A DNA stretch of 35,596 bases from positions 1-35,596 of the forward strand of contig JAUIJU010000028.1 of NCBI GenBank assembly GCA_030431095.1, read 5' to 3'. Of this stretch, positions 26,287-34,580 are shown one piece after another. Both the position numbers and the translations under genes were made by a program. Numbering within the stretch: position 1 is the first letter of the stretch; the number at the start of each line of letters is the position of its first letter. The notes beneath the pieces are model-generated. The model ran no database searches and had not been told where the DNA came from. It was given only the letters and a program-made list of their open reading frames with translations. This DNA comes from Gammaproteobacteria bacterium (lineage in GTDB: Bacteria > Pseudomonadota > Gammaproteobacteria > Xanthomonadales > SZUA-36).

Positions 26287-27888
26287 TCAGGCCACCAGGT
26301 GCGGGTAGGCGGGCAGGGTCAGGAAGTCTTCCATGGGCTGGCGCCGGGTCATTTCACGCAGCAGCGCGGTGGCCTTGTTCACGGCGGGCGTCAGCCCGTT
26401 CATGCCGGCGGCCAGCAGGCGGGCGCTCTCTTCGGCGAACAACTCATCCACCCATTCGGGTGTCACGCGACGTCCGGTGTCGGTCTGCGCGCCGTGCTGC
26501 GCCCACTGCCACAGCTGGGCACGGCCGATTTCAGCCGTGGCGGCGTCTTCCATCAGGTGCTCGATGGGCACGCAACCGTTGCCGTTCATCCACGCGGCCA
26601 GGTACTGGATGGCCACGCGGATGTTGCCGCGGATACCGGCCTCGGTAATGGTCCCCTCGCAGGGCGCCAGCAGCTGCTGCGCGGTAATGGTTTCCTCGGG
26701 CAGGGGACGGTCCAGCTGGTTGGGGCCGGTCATGACCTTGTCGAACTCGGTACGCGCCAGCGGCTCCAGTCCCGGGTGGGCCACCCAGGTGCCGTCGTGG
26801 CCGTTGCGCACCTCGCGTTCCTTGTCGGCGCGCACCTTGGCCAGGGCGGCCTCGTTGGCGGCCGCGTCGCCGCGGATGGGGATCTGCGCCGCCATGCCGC
26901 CCATCGCGAAGGCCCCGCGGCGATGACAGGTCTGGATCAGCAGCCGGGAGTAGGCGCTCATGAAAGGCACGCCCATGGTCACACTGGCGCGGTCCGGCAG
27001 GATGCGGTCCGGGTGGGCGCGCAGGGTCTTGATGTAGGAAAAGATGTAGTCCCAGCGGCCGCAGTTCAGGCCCAGGATGCGGCCTTTCAGGGCGTGCAGG
27101 ATCTCGTGCATCTGGAACACGGCGGGCAGGGTCTCGATCAGCACGGTGACCTTCACGGTGCCGGGCTCGATGCCCAGTTCGGACTCGGACCAGGCGATGA
27201 CCTCCTCCCAGTATTCGGCCTCGCTGACGTGCTCCAGTTTGGGCAGGTAGAAATAGGGCCGGGTGCCGCGTTTGGCCAGGGCCTGGTGGTTGTGAAACAG
27301 GTACAGGCCGAAATCCACCAGCGAGCCGGGAATCGGCCGGCCGTTCAGCCGGATGTGGCGGGTCGGCAGGTGCAGGCCCCGGGGGCGCACCATCAGCACC
27401 GCGGTCTCAACCTTCAGGGCGTACACCTTGCCCTCGGCCGAGGTGAAATCGATGTCGCGCCGCACGGCGTCCTTGAGGTTGTCCTGGCCTTCCATCAGCG
27501 CCTGCCAGGTGGGCGAGGTGGAGTCCTCGAAGTCCGCCATGTACACCTGGGCGCCCGAGTTAAGGGCATTGATCACCATCTTGCGGCTGACCGGACCGGT
27601 AATCTCGGTGCGCCGGTCATTCACCTCGTCGGGAATCGGCGCCACCGTCCAGTCCCCTTCGCGGATCTCGGCCGTGGCGGGATCGAAGTCCGGCAGGGCG
27701 CCGTCATCGAACGCCGCCTGGCGCGATGCCCGCGCCGACAGCAATTCACGTTGGCGGGCAGTGAACCGGTCTGCCAGGCGCGCCAGGAAGGCATTGGCCT
27801 CGGGGGTGAGTACGCGCTTCGAGGCGGGCGTGTCGGGGTGGATGATCTCCAGTTCGGGAGGCGTGGCCTGCAAGGCGGGTGAACTCAT
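26287..27888 (-). CDS. aceB: Malate synthase A
   Basis: 533 residues, the same length as E. coli AceB. It condenses glyoxylate with acetyl-CoA to form malate, the second step of the glyoxylate shunt. The family signature is seen as ILGLNCGRWDYIFSYIKTLR, preceded by the VTVLIETLPAVFQMHEILHA strand region and followed later by AEIGRAQLWQWAQHG. ATG 27888 was chosen over the more distant 27966 because it gives the expected length and has GAGGA a few bases upstream; the extra upstream codons have no family resemblance. It is the first gene of the aceBA pair and is divided from a divergent LysR gene by an AT-rich control region. Confidence 0.95.
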   Translation of the reverse strand: MSSPALQATPPELEIIHPDTPASKRVLTPEANAFLARLADRFTARQRELLSARASRQAAFDDGALPDFDPATAEIREGDWTVAPIPDEVNDRRTEITGPVSRKMVINALNSGAQVYMADFEDSTSPTWQALMEGQDNLKDAVRRDIDFTSAEGKVYALKVETAVLMVRPRGLHLPTRHIRLNGRPIPGSLVDFGLYLFHNHQALAKRGTRPYFYLPKLEHVSEAEYWEEVIAWSESELGIEPGTVKVTVLIETLPAVFQMHEILHALKGRILGLNCGRWDYIFSYIKTLRAHPDRILPDRASVTMGVPFMSAYSRLLIQTCHRRGAFAMGGMAAQIPIRGDAAANEAALAKVRADKEREVRNGHDGTWVAHPGLEPLARTEFDKVMTGPNQLDRPLPEETITAQQLLAPCEGTITEAGIRGNIRVAIQYLAAWMNGNGCVPIEHLMEDAATAEIGRAQLWQWAQHGAQTDTGRRVTPEWVDELFAEESARLLAAGMNGLTPAVNKATALLREMTRRQPMEDFLTLPAYPHLVA

Positions 27889-28025
27889 GGCGCTGTCCTC
27901 TGGGCGGTAGTTCCGGGTCCGGTCCCGGGTTGCCGACCAGCTTAGGCAGCATCCTTTATAATTCACAATATAAATATTTGAATATGTAGTATGAGTTTTG
28001 TTAAAAATGCAGCTTATTGATATTT
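27889..28025. promoter_or_regulatory. Divergent aceB / LysR-gene control region
   Basis: A 137-base intergenic region that is strikingly AT-rich from about 27950 to 28025. It contains TATAAT at 27957-27962 on the plus strand and, overlapping it, an imperfect dyad TTCA-N13-TGAA at 27962-27982 of the kind bound by LysR-type regulators. The divergent layout suggests the LysR protein controls both aceBA and itself. No good -35 partner could be fixed on either strand. Confidence 0.5.
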
Positions 28026-28976
28026 ATGGCTAAAGATCGTCGGTTTTACTACAAAGGCAATCCGCTCAAGCAACTCCGGGCTTTTTGCACGGTGGCGCGC
28101 ACGGGCAAGATGACCGAGGCCGCCGACGAATTGTTCCTCAGCCAGTCGGCCATCAGCCTTCAGGTCAAGGCCCTGGAGGAGGGCCTGGACACCATCCTCT
28201 TCGAACGGCGCGGCCCGCACATCCAACTCACGCCGGAGGGTCGCAAACTGCTGGACATGGCGCGTCCGCTGGTGGAGGAAATCGACGGATTGCCGGAACG
28301 CTTTCTCAAGGAAGTCCGGGGCGGCACCGAATCGGGCGAAGTAGTGATCGCGGCCGGAGAGTCCACCATCATCTATATCCTGCCGCGACTGGTCTCGCGT
28401 TTCCGTGAGCTGTACCCCGGCATTCACGTGCAGCTGCGCAATGTCACCGGGCGCGACGGCCTGGCCATGATCCGCGAGGACGAGGTGGATTTCGCCATCG
28501 GTTCCATGCTTGACGTGCCCTCGGACATTTCCTACTCGCCGATGTACACCTTCGACCCGGCGTTGATCATGCCGCGTGGCCACGAACTGGCCGAGCGCGA
28601 CGACATCACCCTGGAGGACATTTCTCCCTACGGCCTGATCCTGCCGCCGCGCCGCCTGACCACCTGGCGCGTGGTCGACCGCGTGTTCCAGCAGCACCGG
28701 GTGCCGTTCAAGGTGGTCCTGGAGGTGGGCGGCTGGGAGGTCATCAAGCGCTACGTCGAGGCCGACTTCGGCCTGTCCATCGTTACCAGCATCTGCCTGC
28801 GTGAAGAGGACCGCCTGGAGGCGCGCAACATGAGCCGCTACTTCCCCAAGCGCACCTATGGCGTGGTCAGCCGGCGCGGGCGCCACTTACCGATGCCCGC
28901 CCGCGCGTTCCTGCGGTCGGTGCAGGACGTGGCCATTACAGAGTCTCCGTGGCAGGTCGGACATTCCGGGCGGTGA
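28026..28976 (+). CDS. LysR-family transcriptional regulator
   Basis: 316 residues. The N-terminal winged helix-turn-helix is clear: LKQLRAFCTVARTGKMTEAA followed by DELFLSQSAISLQVKALEEG and then LTPEGRKLL, at about residues 14-75. The C-terminal part is a LysR-type effector-binding domain (VVIAAGESTIIYILPRLVSR, then FRELYPGIHVQLRN). ATG 28026 is preferred to the TTG at 28017. The ribosome site is weak. It is transcribed away from aceB, so by the usual LysR arrangement it probably regulates aceBA in response to a carbon metabolite; the effector cannot be read from the sequence. Confidence 0.9.
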   Translation: MAKDRRFYYKGNPLKQLRAFCTVARTGKMTEAADELFLSQSAISLQVKALEEGLDTILFERRGPHIQLTPEGRKLLDMARPLVEEIDGLPERFLKEVRGGTESGEVVIAAGESTIIYILPRLVSRFRELYPGIHVQLRNVTGRDGLAMIREDEVDFAIGSMLDVPSDISYSPMYTFDPALIMPRGHELAERDDITLEDISPYGLILPPRRLTTWRVVDRVFQQHRVPFKVVLEVGGWEVIKRYVEADFGLSIVTSICLREEDRLEARNMSRYFPKRTYGVVSRRGRHLPMPARAFLRSVQDVAITESPWQVGHSGR

Positions 28977-28995
28977 GTGCTTACCGCACAAGAAA

Positions 28996-29021
28996 GAACG
29001 CCGACCCAAAGGCCGGCGTTC
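28996..29021 (-). terminator. Terminator downstream of amtB
   Basis: GAACGCCG (28996-29003) pairs with CGGCGTTC (29014-29021), an 8-bp stem with a 10-base loop. On the minus strand it is followed by TTTCTTG, a weak U-tract, so it should end the glnK-amtB transcript. It may also serve the convergent LysR gene, although the plus-strand flank is C-rich. Confidence 0.7.
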
Positions 29022-29048
29022 CCTCGATCCCCCCAGCAGGACGGTGAC

Positions 29049-30311
29049 TTACCCGGTGGAAACGAACTCCGGGTAGGCCTCCATGCCGCATTCGGACATG
29101 TCCACGCCTTCGTACTCCTCTTCCTCGGTGACGCGGATGCCGAACACCAGTTTCAGCAGCAGCCAGACCACGAAGCTGGCGCCGAAGACCCAGGCGAAGA
29201 TGGTGGCGCCGCCGACGATCTGACCCAGGAAGGTCACGTCGGAGTTGGTGATCGGCACCAGCAGCAGACCCAGGATACCGACCGTGCCGTGCACGGAAAT
29301 GGCGCCCACCGGGTCGTCGATCTTCAGCTTGTCCAGGGCGACGATGGAGAACACCACCAGGATGCCGCCGGCCAGGCCCCAGAGGGTGGCCTGCAGCGCC
29401 GTCGGCGTGGACGGCTCCGCGGTGATGGCCACCAGGCCGGCCAGGGCGCCGTTCAGCGCCATCGTCAGGTCGGCCTTGCCGAACAGCAGCCGCGCCAGCA
29501 CCAGCGCGCCGATCAGGCCACCGGATGCGGCGGCGTTGGTGTTCAGGAACACCATGGCCATTGAGTGCGCGTTGGCCGCATCACCCAGTTTCAGCACGGA
29601 ACCCCCGTTGAACCCGAACCACCCCATCCACAGGATGAAGGTGCCCAGCGTGGCCAGCGGCAGGTTGGCGCCCGGCAGGGCGTTGACCTTGCCCCCGGCG
29701 CCGTACTTGCCGGTACGCGGTCCGAGCAGCAGGACGCCGGCCAGGGCCGCCGAGGCGCCCGCCAGGTGCACGATGCCGGAGCCGGCAAAGTCACTGAAGC
29801 CCAGGTCACCCAGGTTGTACAGGCCGAAGACGTCGGCGCCGTTCCAGGTCCAGGAACCTTCCATCGGATAGATCAGGCCGGTCATGACCACCGCGAAGGC
29901 GATGAATGCCCACAGCTTCATGCGTTCGGCCACGGCGCCGGAGACGATGGACATGGCGGTTGCCACGAACACCACCTGGAAGAAGAAGTCGGACGCGCCG
30001 GAATATACCGAATCGCCGTCGAAACCCGCCTCGGCCGAATCGGCCAGCACCCCTTCCAGGGAAAAGGCCTCGATGCCGGAGAGCAGGTAGCCGCCGTCGT
30101 ACATGATCGCGTAACCGCAGATCAGGTACATGGTGCAGGCCACCGCGAACAGGGCCACGTTCTTGGTCAGGATCTCGGTGGTGTTCTTGGCACGCACCAG
30201 CCCTGCCTCCAGCATCGCGAAGCCCGCGGCCATCCACATGACCAGGGCCCCGCAGATGAGGAACATGAACGTGTCCAGGGCGTATTGAAGTTCAAAAATA
30301 TGATTTTCCAT
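29049..30311 (-). CDS. amtB: Ammonium transporter AmtB
   Basis: 420 residues, an inner-membrane ammonium channel of about 11 helices. The two pore histidines sit in GSGIVHLAGASAALAG and GAISVHGTVGILG, equivalent to H168 and H318 of E. coli AmtB. The start region ALVMWMAAGFAMLEAGLVRAKN and the cytoplasmic tail FGIRVTEEEEYEGVDMSECG-MEAY are typical, the tail being where PII proteins dock. ATG 30311 was chosen because it begins MENHIFELQYALDTFMFLIC; the upstream in-frame codons are unrelated. It follows glnK by 52 bases on the same strand, and the two are probably cotranscribed from the sigma-54 promoter before glnK. Confidence 0.96.
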   Translation of the reverse strand: MENHIFELQYALDTFMFLICGALVMWMAAGFAMLEAGLVRAKNTTEILTKNVALFAVACTMYLICGYAIMYDGGYLLSGIEAFSLEGVLADSAEAGFDGDSVYSGASDFFFQVVFVATAMSIVSGAVAERMKLWAFIAFAVVMTGLIYPMEGSWTWNGADVFGLYNLGDLGFSDFAGSGIVHLAGASAALAGVLLLGPRTGKYGAGGKVNALPGANLPLATLGTFILWMGWFGFNGGSVLKLGDAANAHSMAMVFLNTNAAASGGLIGALVLARLLFGKADLTMALNGALAGLVAITAEPSTPTALQATLWGLAGGILVVFSIVALDKLKIDDPVGAISVHGTVGILGLLLVPITNSDVTFLGQIVGGATIFAWVFGASFVVWLLLKLVFGIRVTEEEEYEGVDMSECGMEAYPEFVSTG

Positions 30312-30363
30312 GTTGGTCTCTCGCTCGCGTTCTGGATGTTTGTCTTGTTCTGAGGTGGAGTGC

Positions 30364-30750
<387 letters not shown>

Positions 30751-30752
30751 TC

Positions 30753-30769
30753 ATGCAGGATTCGCGCCA
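30753..30769 (-). promoter_or_regulatory. Sigma-54 (-24/-12) promoter of glnK-amtB
   Basis: On the minus strand this reads TGGCGCG-AATC-CTGCAT, matching the RpoN consensus and identical to the glnA element at 14 of 17 positions. The predicted start near 30742 leaves a leader of about 40 bases before glnK. Confidence 0.8.
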
Positions 30770-30819
30770 AGGATTCCCTGCGGCCCCCGAACCCCTTTCT
30801 GGGGCATGAACAGGGCAAC

Positions 30820-30871
30820 GCACCGCATCGGGGCGGTGCATGCGCCCCAGGTTGGTGCGCCAGCTTGGTGC
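30820..30871. promoter_or_regulatory. NtrC-type enhancer cluster between glnK and apbE
   Basis: About 60 to 100 bases upstream of the glnK -24/-12 element are a GCGCC-N5-GGTGC site (30857-30871), which differs from the NtrC pattern by one base, an overlapping GGTGC half-site (30854-30858), and a GCACCGC...GCGGTGC dyad with wider spacing (30820-30839). Distance and composition fit an NtrC enhancer. The right edge is 9 bases from the apparent apbE -35 element. Confidence 0.55.
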
Positions 30872-30880
30872 AGATTTCGG

Positions 30881-30909
30881 TTGGGCTGGGACAGCTCCCG
30901 GCGTACACT
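30881..30909 (+). promoter_or_regulatory. Candidate sigma-70 promoter of apbE
   Basis: TTGGGC (30881-30886) and TACACT (30904-30909) are separated by 17 bases. The start of transcription would fall at about the A of the apbE ATG (30916), implying a leaderless message, which agrees with the lack of a ribosome binding site there. Confidence 0.45.
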
Positions 30910-30915
30910 GCGGCC

Positions 30916-31944
30916 ATGAAGAGCTGGCGCACCGCCCTGTTGCTGACCCTGGCGACGGCCTTCGCCGGCCTGTTGATCGTGGCAGCCTGCAGCCCGGCGC
31001 CACGGGTGTACGAACTCAACGGACACACCATGGGCACCACCTGGCAGGTACGCCTGGTGCAGGCGCCGCCCGAGCCCGAACGGCTCCGCGCGGAGATCGA
31101 GGCGACGCTCCTGGACATCGAACGCCAGATGTCCACATGGCGGGAAGACTCGGAAATTACTCGCTTCAACCTTCAGCGCACCACCGACTGGGTGCCCGTA
31201 TCCCCGGAATTCGTGCAGGTGCTGGACCACGCCATGCATTTCTCGGACGCGACCAGCGGCGCGCTGGACGTGACCCTGCGCCCGCTGGCCCTGGCCTGGG
31301 GCTTCCAGGGTGACGCCGCGCCCCGGGTCCCGGCGGCGACAGTCGTCGACGAGCTGCTCGCGAATGCCGGCATGGCCAACCTCGAACTGGACCGCGCGAA
31401 AGGCGCCGTGCGCAAACGCAATCCCGACACGGAAATCGACCTGTCCGCGATCGCCAAGGGCTTTGCAGTGGACCGGATGGCCGAGCGGGTCGCGGCCTGG
31501 GACATGCGCGACTACCTGGTGGAAATCGGCGGTGAAATCCGGGTTTCCGGCCATCGACCCGGTGGCGGGCCATGGCGGGTGGCGCTGGAGGCGCCGTCAC
31601 CCGAAGGCGGACTGCAGGTCCTGGCGCTGGCGGATGAAGCCGTGGCTACCTCGGGCGACTATCGAAACTTTTTCCGCTTCGAAGGCAAACGCTATGCCCA
31701 CGTGCTCGATCCGGCCACCGGACGGCCGGCGGAACACGGCGCCGCGGTGATCACCGTGGTGGCCGGCACCACGGTCATCGCCGACGCGCTGGCCACGGCC
31801 TTCATGGCGATGACGCCTGAAGCGGCCCTGGAGACGGCGCAACGACTGCAGGTGGCGGCCCAGGTCGTCACGCGCAACGGGGACGCCTTCGACATCCGCT
31901 CCACGGCCTCGTTTCGCCACCGCCTGGTTCCGCGGGACGGATAG
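30916..31944 (+). CDS. apbE: FAD:protein FMN transferase ApbE (lipoprotein)
   Basis: 342 residues. ApbE enzymes transfer FMN from FAD to threonines of partner proteins such as Nqr/Rnf subunits, on the periplasmic side. The signal sequence ends in a lipobox, IVAAC (Cys25). Family motifs are visible in order: GHTMGTTW, MSTWREDSEI, SGALDVTLRPL, IDLSAIAKGFAVDRM, YLVEIGGEIR, VATSGDYRNFF, YAHVLDPATGRP and ADALATAFM, the last near the metal-binding and FAD-binding site. The ATG at 30916 was chosen because the signal peptide starts there; the frame upstream is noise. It diverges from glnK and converges with the sulfatase gene. No flavoprotein partner is encoded nearby. Confidence 0.93.
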   Translation: MKSWRTALLLTLATAFAGLLIVAACSPAPRVYELNGHTMGTTWQVRLVQAPPEPERLRAEIEATLLDIERQMSTWREDSEITRFNLQRTTDWVPVSPEFVQVLDHAMHFSDATSGALDVTLRPLALAWGFQGDAAPRVPAATVVDELLANAGMANLELDRAKGAVRKRNPDTEIDLSAIAKGFAVDRMAERVAAWDMRDYLVEIGGEIRVSGHRPGGGPWRVALEAPSPEGGLQVLALADEAVATSGDYRNFFRFEGKRYAHVLDPATGRPAEHGAAVITVVAGTTVIADALATAFMAMTPEAALETAQRLQVAAQVVTRNGDAFDIRSTASFRHRLVPRDG

Positions 31945-31954
31945 TCTCGCCGGT

Positions 31955-33583
31955 TCAGTGGCCGGTGGCGCGAAGATCCCGCTGCAGCAAGTCCTCCGCC
32001 AGCGCCGGCGAATCCCCGAACCGGGCCTGCAGAACCTGTAGCTGCCGCCGGGCCGCCTTCGCCGGGGTTTCCATGGCCGGGGCGCCATAAACGTTGTTCA
32101 GCTCCGCGGGGTCTCTCTCGAGGTCGTAGAACTCCCAGGCGTCGATGTCGTGGTAGTAGTGGATCAGCTTGTAGCGCTGGTTGCGCACGCCGTAGTGACG
32201 CTTGACCGCGTGAATGCCAGGATACTCGTAGTAGTGGTAGTACACGGCCTCGCGAAAGGAGGCGTCGTCGGCCTGGAACAGCGGCGCCAGGCTCTGGCCG
32301 TGCATGTCCCGCGGCACGGACAGGCCGGCCACGTCGAGCAACGTGGGCGCGAAATCGATGTTTTGAACCAGCGCCCGGGCGCGTACGCCGCCGGTTTCCA
32401 CCGGGCCCGGCCAGCGCACGATCAGCGGTGTGCGAAACGATTCCTCGTACATGAACCGCTTGTCGAACCAGCCGTGCTCGCCCAGGTAAAAGCCCTGGTC
32501 GGAGGTGTAGACGACCAGGGTGTTGTCCAGCTGGCCGTTGGCCTCCAGCCAGTCGAGCAGGCGGCCGAGGCTGGCGTCGACCGAGCGAATGGTCGACAGG
32601 TAGTCCTGCAGGTAACGTTGGTATTTCCAACGCGTCAGCTCGTCACCCCGTGGATTGTGCGCCACGAACGCCCGGCTGATCGGCTCGTAGACGTCGTGTG
32701 CCTGTTTTCGCTGCGCCCGGCTCATACCGGCGAGCTGGTTGCGGTAATTTCGTTCGTACCAGTCCAGGAACGGTTGGTGGCCCAATGAACGGGCGCTCGA
32801 TGGGCTGACCTTGTTGTCGTTGCTCAGGCCCATGTGATCGCTGATGCGCATTTCCGCCGCGGCGGCGGCTTCCCGGCCGCGATAATCGTCGAACAGGGTC
32901 GACGGCTCCGGAAAGCTATCCTGGGTGAAATCAGCCAGTTCTGTCGGCGACGGCCACCAGGGGCGGTGCGGCGCCTTGTGCTGGAAGAACAGCAGGAAGG
33001 GGCGCGAGGTGTCTTCGCGCTGCGCCATCCAGGCCAGCGCCCGGTCGGTGATCACGTCGGTAACGTATCCGGCATGCCGGCGTTCGCCAACGGCGCTGAC
33101 CAGGGTCGGGTTGTAGTAGTCACCCTGCCCGGGCAGCACCTCCCAGTGATCGAACCCGGTGGGTTCGGACTTCAGGTGCCATTTGCCGACGATGGCCGTC
33201 TCGTAGCCACCCGCACGCAGCAGGCCCTGCACGGTCTGCTGGCTGCCGTCGAACACGTCGATGTTGGTGCGCACGCCGTGCGCGTGGCTGTGCTTCCCGG
33301 TGAGCAGGGTGGCGCGACTGGGTGAACACAGCGAATTGCCCACGAACGCCTGGTCGAAGCGAATACCTTCGGCCGCCAGGCGATCGATATGAGGCGTTTT
33401 CACCAGGCGGGAACCATAGGCGCCGACTGCCTGCCAGGCGTGATCGTCGGCCATGATGAAAAGGATGTTGGGACGCGCGCCCGCCGTGGCGGACGGAGCG
33501 GGCCGTTCGGCGACCGGGGCGCAACCCCATAGACAGGCCGCCAACAGCAGCAGAATGGCGCAGCGGAATCTGGCGGGCGTCAA
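31955..33583 (-). CDS. Sulfatase lipoprotein (formylglycine type)
   Basis: About 542 residues from TTG 33583; the frame can also start at ATG 33637, but that would overlap the upstream gene by 58 bases. The TTG overlaps the upstream stop (TTGA) and gives a compact lipoprotein signal, MTPARFRCAILLLLAACLWGC, with lipobox Cys21. The metal site PNILFIMADDHAWQ (38-51), the maturation motif CSPSR (86-90, Cys to formylglycine) and GYETAIVGKWHL are typical of type I sulfatases. The C-terminal YKLIHYYHDIDAWEFYDLER-DP resembles carbohydrate sulfatases. It should hydrolyse sulfate esters of a polysaccharide outside the cytoplasm; the substrate is not deducible. No formylglycine-generating enzyme is in the window. 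Confidence 0.9.
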   Translation of the reverse strand: MTPARFRCAILLLLAACLWGCAPVAERPAPSATAGARPNILFIMADDHAWQAVGAYGSRLVKTPHIDRLAAEGIRFDQAFVGNSLCSPSRATLLTGKHSHAHGVRTNIDVFDGSQQTVQGLLRAGGYETAIVGKWHLKSEPTGFDHWEVLPGQGDYYNPTLVSAVGERRHAGYVTDVITDRALAWMAQREDTSRPFLLFFQHKAPHRPWWPSPTELADFTQDSFPEPSTLFDDYRGREAAAAAEMRISDHMGLSNDNKVSPSSARSLGHQPFLDWYERNYRNQLAGMSRAQRKQAHDVYEPISRAFVAHNPRGDELTRWKYQRYLQDYLSTIRSVDASLGRLLDWLEANGQLDNTLVVYTSDQGFYLGEHGWFDKRFMYEESFRTPLIVRWPGPVETGGVRARALVQNIDFAPTLLDVAGLSVPRDMHGQSLAPLFQADDASFREAVYYHYYEYPGIHAVKRHYGVRNQRYKLIHYYHDIDAWEFYDLERDPAELNNVYGAPAMETPAKAARRQLQVLQARFGDSPALAEDLLQRDLRATGH

Positions 33584-34443
33584 CGACAGCTGGCCGGCAA
33601 GTGGACGTTCCTGAGATCCGGAGAGGAACAGCCCCATTCGATGATGCCCTGGCCCACGTCAGGCGACAGCCTCAGTTGCTTTCCGGCGATCGCGTCCTGT
33701 ACCTCACCGCCGAACACCAGGATGATGTCACCCTGGTCGATTCGCAGGCGGCCCAGGCCGCCGCCGGCCGGTGACTCGACGGGCAATCCAACATCGGCCG
33801 CGTCCCGCGGCAGGTGGCCGTTTTCGAGGTAATACTCCGACACTGCCAGTTTCATTGGCGCGGCCTGGGCGAGTCCTTCGTAGACCTGGGCGCGAACCGT
33901 GTAGTCCTGGTAGGCCGGAACGGCAATGCCCGCCAGGATGGCCACCGGCACGACCATTACGCTGATCACCACGATAAACACCCCGATTGCGCTGGTGCCG
34001 CCCAGTCGCGCCGCTTCCAGCGCCTGCTGCCGTGGATCGGCGGAGGACTGTCGCGCCCGATTCATTTTTGCAACGGCGTGCGCGTGGTACAGCCGATTCG
34101 CGAACAGGGCCGGAACGACGAAAAAACCCGACAGGTACACCACCCCACCGAGGACCGGGCTGATTATCCCGAGGAACACGGACACCACGCCGATCACCAG
34201 GGGAAAAAGCAGCCAGTAGACGAAAAACCAGGCCCACATTTTGCGGTAGGCAAGCCATCCCCAGGTCACGAAAAACGCCGGCCAGTGCCACGACAACGCG
34301 CCGCCGGAGCGCTCGAAGCGGTCAAACCTGGCCAGGTAGTAGTCGGGGTTCTTCGGACCGAGAAAGGCGCGCGGCAAGTCATGGGAATCGGCGGCGTCTG
34401 CGGCCGATGATGCGGATTCCCGTGGCGCGGGGGTAGGTTCCAT
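33580..34443 (-). CDS. DUF2628-like membrane domain fused to type IV pilin-like domain
   Basis: 287 residues. Residues 35-130 resemble DUF2628 membrane proteins: YYLARFDRFERSGGALSWHW, then FFVTWGWLAYRKMW, several hydrophobic helices, and FANRLYHAHAVAKMNRA. Residues 155-287 look like a type IV pilin: a long hydrophobic helix running into ILAGIAVPAYQDYTVRAQVY, then MKLAVSEYYLENGHLP, and a terminal disulfide loop between WGC (Cys272) and PASCR (Cys286), as in PilA. The pilin part lacks a prepilin peptidase site because it is internal, so it is unlikely to be an ordinary pilus subunit. It sits upstream of the sulfatase and overlaps it by 4 bases. Function is unknown; a pilin-like periplasmic domain anchored by a membrane domain is the simplest view. 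Confidence 0.8.
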   Translation of the reverse strand: MEPTPAPRESASSAADAADSHDLPRAFLGPKNPDYYLARFDRFERSGGALSWHWPAFFVTWGWLAYRKMWAWFFVYWLLFPLVIGVVSVFLGIISPVLGGVVYLSGFFVVPALFANRLYHAHAVAKMNRARQSSADPRQQALEAARLGGTSAIGVFIVVISVMVVPVAILAGIAVPAYQDYTVRAQVYEGLAQAAPMKLAVSEYYLENGHLPRDAADVGLPVESPAGGGLGRLRIDQGDIILVFGGEVQDAIAGKQLRLSPDVGQGIIEWGCSSPDLRNVHLPASCR

Positions 34444-34550
34444 GGCGAACTCGTCTTGGGGATTCTTGTTGCCTTCTGGAAGTTTAGCGGTTGTTGAGAG
34501 CGGGAAGCGATCCTGCGAATCGCCAGTTCAACGCCTCCGCCGAGCAAGCC

Positions 34551-34580
34551 AAATAAAAAACCCCGCACGAGGCGGGGTTT
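34551..34580 (-). terminator. Strong intrinsic terminator, apparently orphaned
   Basis: CCCCGC (34561-34566) pairs with GCGGGG (34572-34577). Read on the minus strand the stem is followed by TTTTTTATTT, a textbook rho-independent terminator; on the plus strand only TTT follows. A minus-strand gene should lie just to the right, but the transposase frame on the opposite strand begins there instead. Confidence 0.8.
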
